From Planctomycetota bacterium (GTDB taxonomy: Bacteria > Planctomycetota > J058), in contig RFHU01000054.1 of NCBI GenBank assembly GCA_003695705.1, positions 1 through 33,067 of the forward strand: a DNA stretch of 33,067 nucleotides, in the 5' to 3' direction. The position numbers were made by a program, and so were the translations under genes. Under the pieces are notes generated by a model. It made no database searches, was not told the origin of the DNA, and saw only the letters and a list, made by a program, of their open reading frames with translations. Every line of letters begins with the position of its first letter. Within the stretch, counting starts at the first letter, position 1. Positions 31,550-33,067 of this stretch are shown here, piece by piece.

Positions 31550-32425
31550 GTGCTTCGCCAGCGGACCGTTCCCACCCTCGGGCTCGTGGCCCTTGCCGGC
31601 TGCGTGAGCACCGTCCGCCCGCTCGATCCGGAGCCGGTGGCGTCCGCTGCTCCCTGGCTGGGGCGCTGGGACCAGGCCCAGGAACGCCTCGATGCCACGG
31701 GCGAGCGAGCCGTGGAACTGTCCTTCTTCGAGGGCATGCACATGCAGATCGGGGCGCTGCGCGCCTCAGGACGCCTTCCTCCGCCTGCGGAGGCCGCAGC
31801 AGAGGTCCTCGTCGTCACCGAAGGGCAGGGAATCTTGGAGGCCGGCGGCCAGCGCGTTCCCCTCGACCCCGGTTGCTTGGTGTTCCTCCCCAAGGGGGCG
31901 CGCGGCGCGCTCCTGGGGGACGCGCGCGCGCCGGTCTACGCCCTCGTCGCGCGCCGTCCGCGAGCCCCCGTCGGAGGCGCCGTTCGCGTACTCCGTAGCG
32001 AGGAGGCCTTCCCGCGCGACGTGGTGGCTGCGCCGGGCGGGAACGCGGCGCGCGTTCTGGCCGAGCTTCCCGGGGCCTTCACGGCACGCTTGCTCGGCGT
32101 CTCGGGCGTCGTCGACCGGCACCTCCATCGCCGACACGACGAACTGTGGTTCGTCATCAGCGGTTGGGGAACCCTCGGCGTCGGCAACGAGGGCACCGCG
32201 CGGAACTTCATCAGCCAGCCCTTGCGCGAGCGGAGCCTGGTCTACTTGCCTCCCCTGCACCCCCACAGCTTCGCCGACGAGGGAGGACGAACCATCCTCC
32301 TCGCCCTTGACGCTCCGCCCCTGCCGCGCCTCGAGGAGGACACCGTCGCGGTGCCGACGCGCGAGAAGGCGAACAACGGGCGCCCTGCGTTCCCCGAGCA
32401 GGTCGCGCCCCGTCCACCCCGTTGA
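31550..32425 (+). CDS. Bicupin lipoprotein
   Basis: A 291-aa protein starting at GTG 31550 after AGGAAGGA. The N-terminus RTVPTLGLVALAGC carries a lipobox (LAGC), so it should be a lipid-anchored envelope protein. Two cupin barrels follow. The first (about 60-130) has EVLVVTEGQGILEAGG and LVFLPKGARG but no metal-binding His. The second (about 180-260) has RHLHRRHDELWFVISGWG and LPPLHPHSF, giving two His, a Glu and a third His as in metal cupins. It may be an enzyme or a sugar/small-molecule binder; cupins are too varied to assign. It is the last gene before the second IS110-type repeat. Confidence 0.82.
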   Translation: MLRQRTVPTLGLVALAGCVSTVRPLDPEPVASAAPWLGRWDQAQERLDATGERAVELSFFEGMHMQIGALRASGRLPPPAEAAAEVLVVTEGQGILEAGGQRVPLDPGCLVFLPKGARGALLGDARAPVYALVARRPRAPVGGAVRVLRSEEAFPRDVVAAPGGNAARVLAELPGAFTARLLGVSGVVDRHLHRRHDELWFVISGWGTLGVGNEGTARNFISQPLRERSLVYLPPLHPHSFADEGGRTILLALDAPPLPRLEEDTVAVPTREKANNGRPAFPEQVAPRPPR

Positions 32426-32488
32426 CCCAGAGCGGACGTGCCGCGAGTTGCCCCAGCGGCGAGCGCGTCGGCGCTCCAGCGAACGCGG

Positions 32489-32509
32489 CGCCGTCGGCGC
32501 CCGACGGCG
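32489..32509. terminator. Hairpin after the bicupin gene
   Basis: A perfect 9-bp stem, CGCCGTCGG (32489-32497) with CCGACGGCG (32501-32509), loop CGC, 64 bp past the stop. It ends one base before the conserved IS110-type repeat begins at 32511, so it may be both a terminator and the insertion target. No U-tract follows because the repeat starts there. Confidence 0.5.
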
Positions 32510-32510
32510 T

Positions 32511-33067
32511 GGGGGCGTCGACGGACCGAGGGACTAGGGTCCGCCTCGCGCTGGTGCGGTGAAGGGTGCGTCCCTGGGGACTTGCAGGGCTGCTCGTCGC
32601 CATGAGTCTGCTTCGAAAAGTTCGGTTGCCCCTGCCCCGCCGCGTCTTTGCCCGCGCGAGCTAGGCCGGAGACGCTTCGAGCCTGACCTGATGCCCGAGA
32701 CGCTGGAGGCGTGCGACGAGCCTGCGAGTTACAGGGAATCGCCCTCGAGAGGAGGTGCCGGATCGCATTGAGGATCGAGTGGGCGACGGCGACCTGGGCG
32801 CGCATGCTGCCGCGCTGGGCGGCGAGCCTGCGGTATTGGCTCGAGAGGTAGCCCTTGGTTCGGCGGAGGCCACGCGCAGCCATGACCCGTGCGCTGCGGA
32901 GCCACTTGTTTCCCTTGGTGGTCTTGCCGCTGAGCCGCTTGCCGGCGGACTGGTTGTTCCCAGGGCCGGCGTCGTCAGGGTCAGGGGCGTCGGAGAAGAG
33001 CGGGAGGTCGTCGGGAGGAGGCGGGGCCGGAGGCGGCGTGTTGAGCTCCAGGATCCGCTCGTCGATC
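32511..33067. mobile_element. IS110-family element, copy 2, cut by window end
   Basis: It matches 14385-14940 with about 23 substitutions and one inserted base. It has the same left inverted repeat (32534-32548), the same non-coding end and the C-terminal part of the transposase. The window ends inside the transposase, so whether the catalytic N-terminal domain and the right end exist cannot be told. Confidence 0.85.
32661..33067 (-). pseudogene. IS110-family transposase C-terminal part, copy 2
   Basis: The minus-strand frame reads from the window edge through IDERILELN, PGNNQSAGKRLSGKTTKGNK, MAARGLRRTKGYLSSQY and RAQVAVAHSILNAIRHLL. Then, as in copy 1, the conserved end (TRRLVARLQRLGHQVRLEA, stop at 32661) continues only in the +1 frame. 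Without the shift the frame would run on far past the element. Residues here fit the family slightly better than copy 1 (RRLAAQRG versus RGVASKRG), so copy 2 may be less decayed. Its N-terminal domain lies outside the window, so full inactivation is not proven. Confidence 0.75.

Noticed and set aside
1-33067. tRNA, rRNA or known riboswitch genes
   Set aside because: No cloverleaf, rRNA core sequence or recognised riboswitch was found on either strand by reading; a covariance-model scan was not possible.

Overview
This is a 33 kb GC-rich bacterial window. Dense, tightly packed genes, several eukaryotic-like Ser/Thr kinases with membrane or accessory domains, PDZ/toroid and HEAT/TPR exported proteins, LptF/LptG permeases (so an outer membrane) and multihaem cytochromes suggest Planctomycetota or another kinase-rich diderm such as Myxococcota. 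This is inference from gene content; there is no rRNA or marker gene to prove it.

Layout. 1-110: the 5' end of a ParA/MinD-type ATPase leaving the window. 248-970: a calcineurin-like metallophosphoesterase. 989-5828 (minus): a PA0069-type radical SAM protein, kynurenine 3-monooxygenase, and a coupled lptF-lptG pair. 5911-8325: a membrane protein with two tandem kinase domains. 8383-10986 (minus): an exported protein joining an M16 peptidase to a second HExxH metallopeptidase domain. 11097-11690 (minus): a frameshifted kinase pseudogene. 12063-14411: a membrane kinase whose C-terminal half resembles the glutaminase-like domain of TCAF/M60 proteins. 14385-15012: an internally deleted IS110-family element. 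15009-25628: a respiratory locus. 25882-27375 (minus): an exported PDZ plus toroid protein. 27563-32425: a soluble kinase, a HEAT/TPR secreted protein and a bicupin lipoprotein. 32511-33067: a second copy of the IS110-family repeat, cut by the window end.

The respiratory locus is the centre of interest. Rightward it encodes NapD, NapA, a membrane-anchored tetrahaem NapB-like cytochrome, a NapF-like ferredoxin and an unrecognised 106-aa protein, mostly with 4-base overlaps. Leftward, divergently, it encodes a tetrahaem cytochrome, a Tat-exported four-cluster ferredoxin, an NrfD-type quinol-interacting membrane protein and a 13-haem cytochrome. There is no NapC, NapG or NapH. The simplest reading is that the NrfD/ferredoxin/cytochrome module takes electrons from the quinol pool and passes them through a 21-haem periplasmic chain to NapA.

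The two IS110-type repeats (about 96% identical over 557 bp) share a transposase frameshift, keep a conserved non-coding end that could encode a guide RNA, and both start just after a palindrome at the 3' end of a gene. In the first copy a 15-bp inverted repeat bounds the element and supplies the TAG stop codons of both flanking convergent genes.
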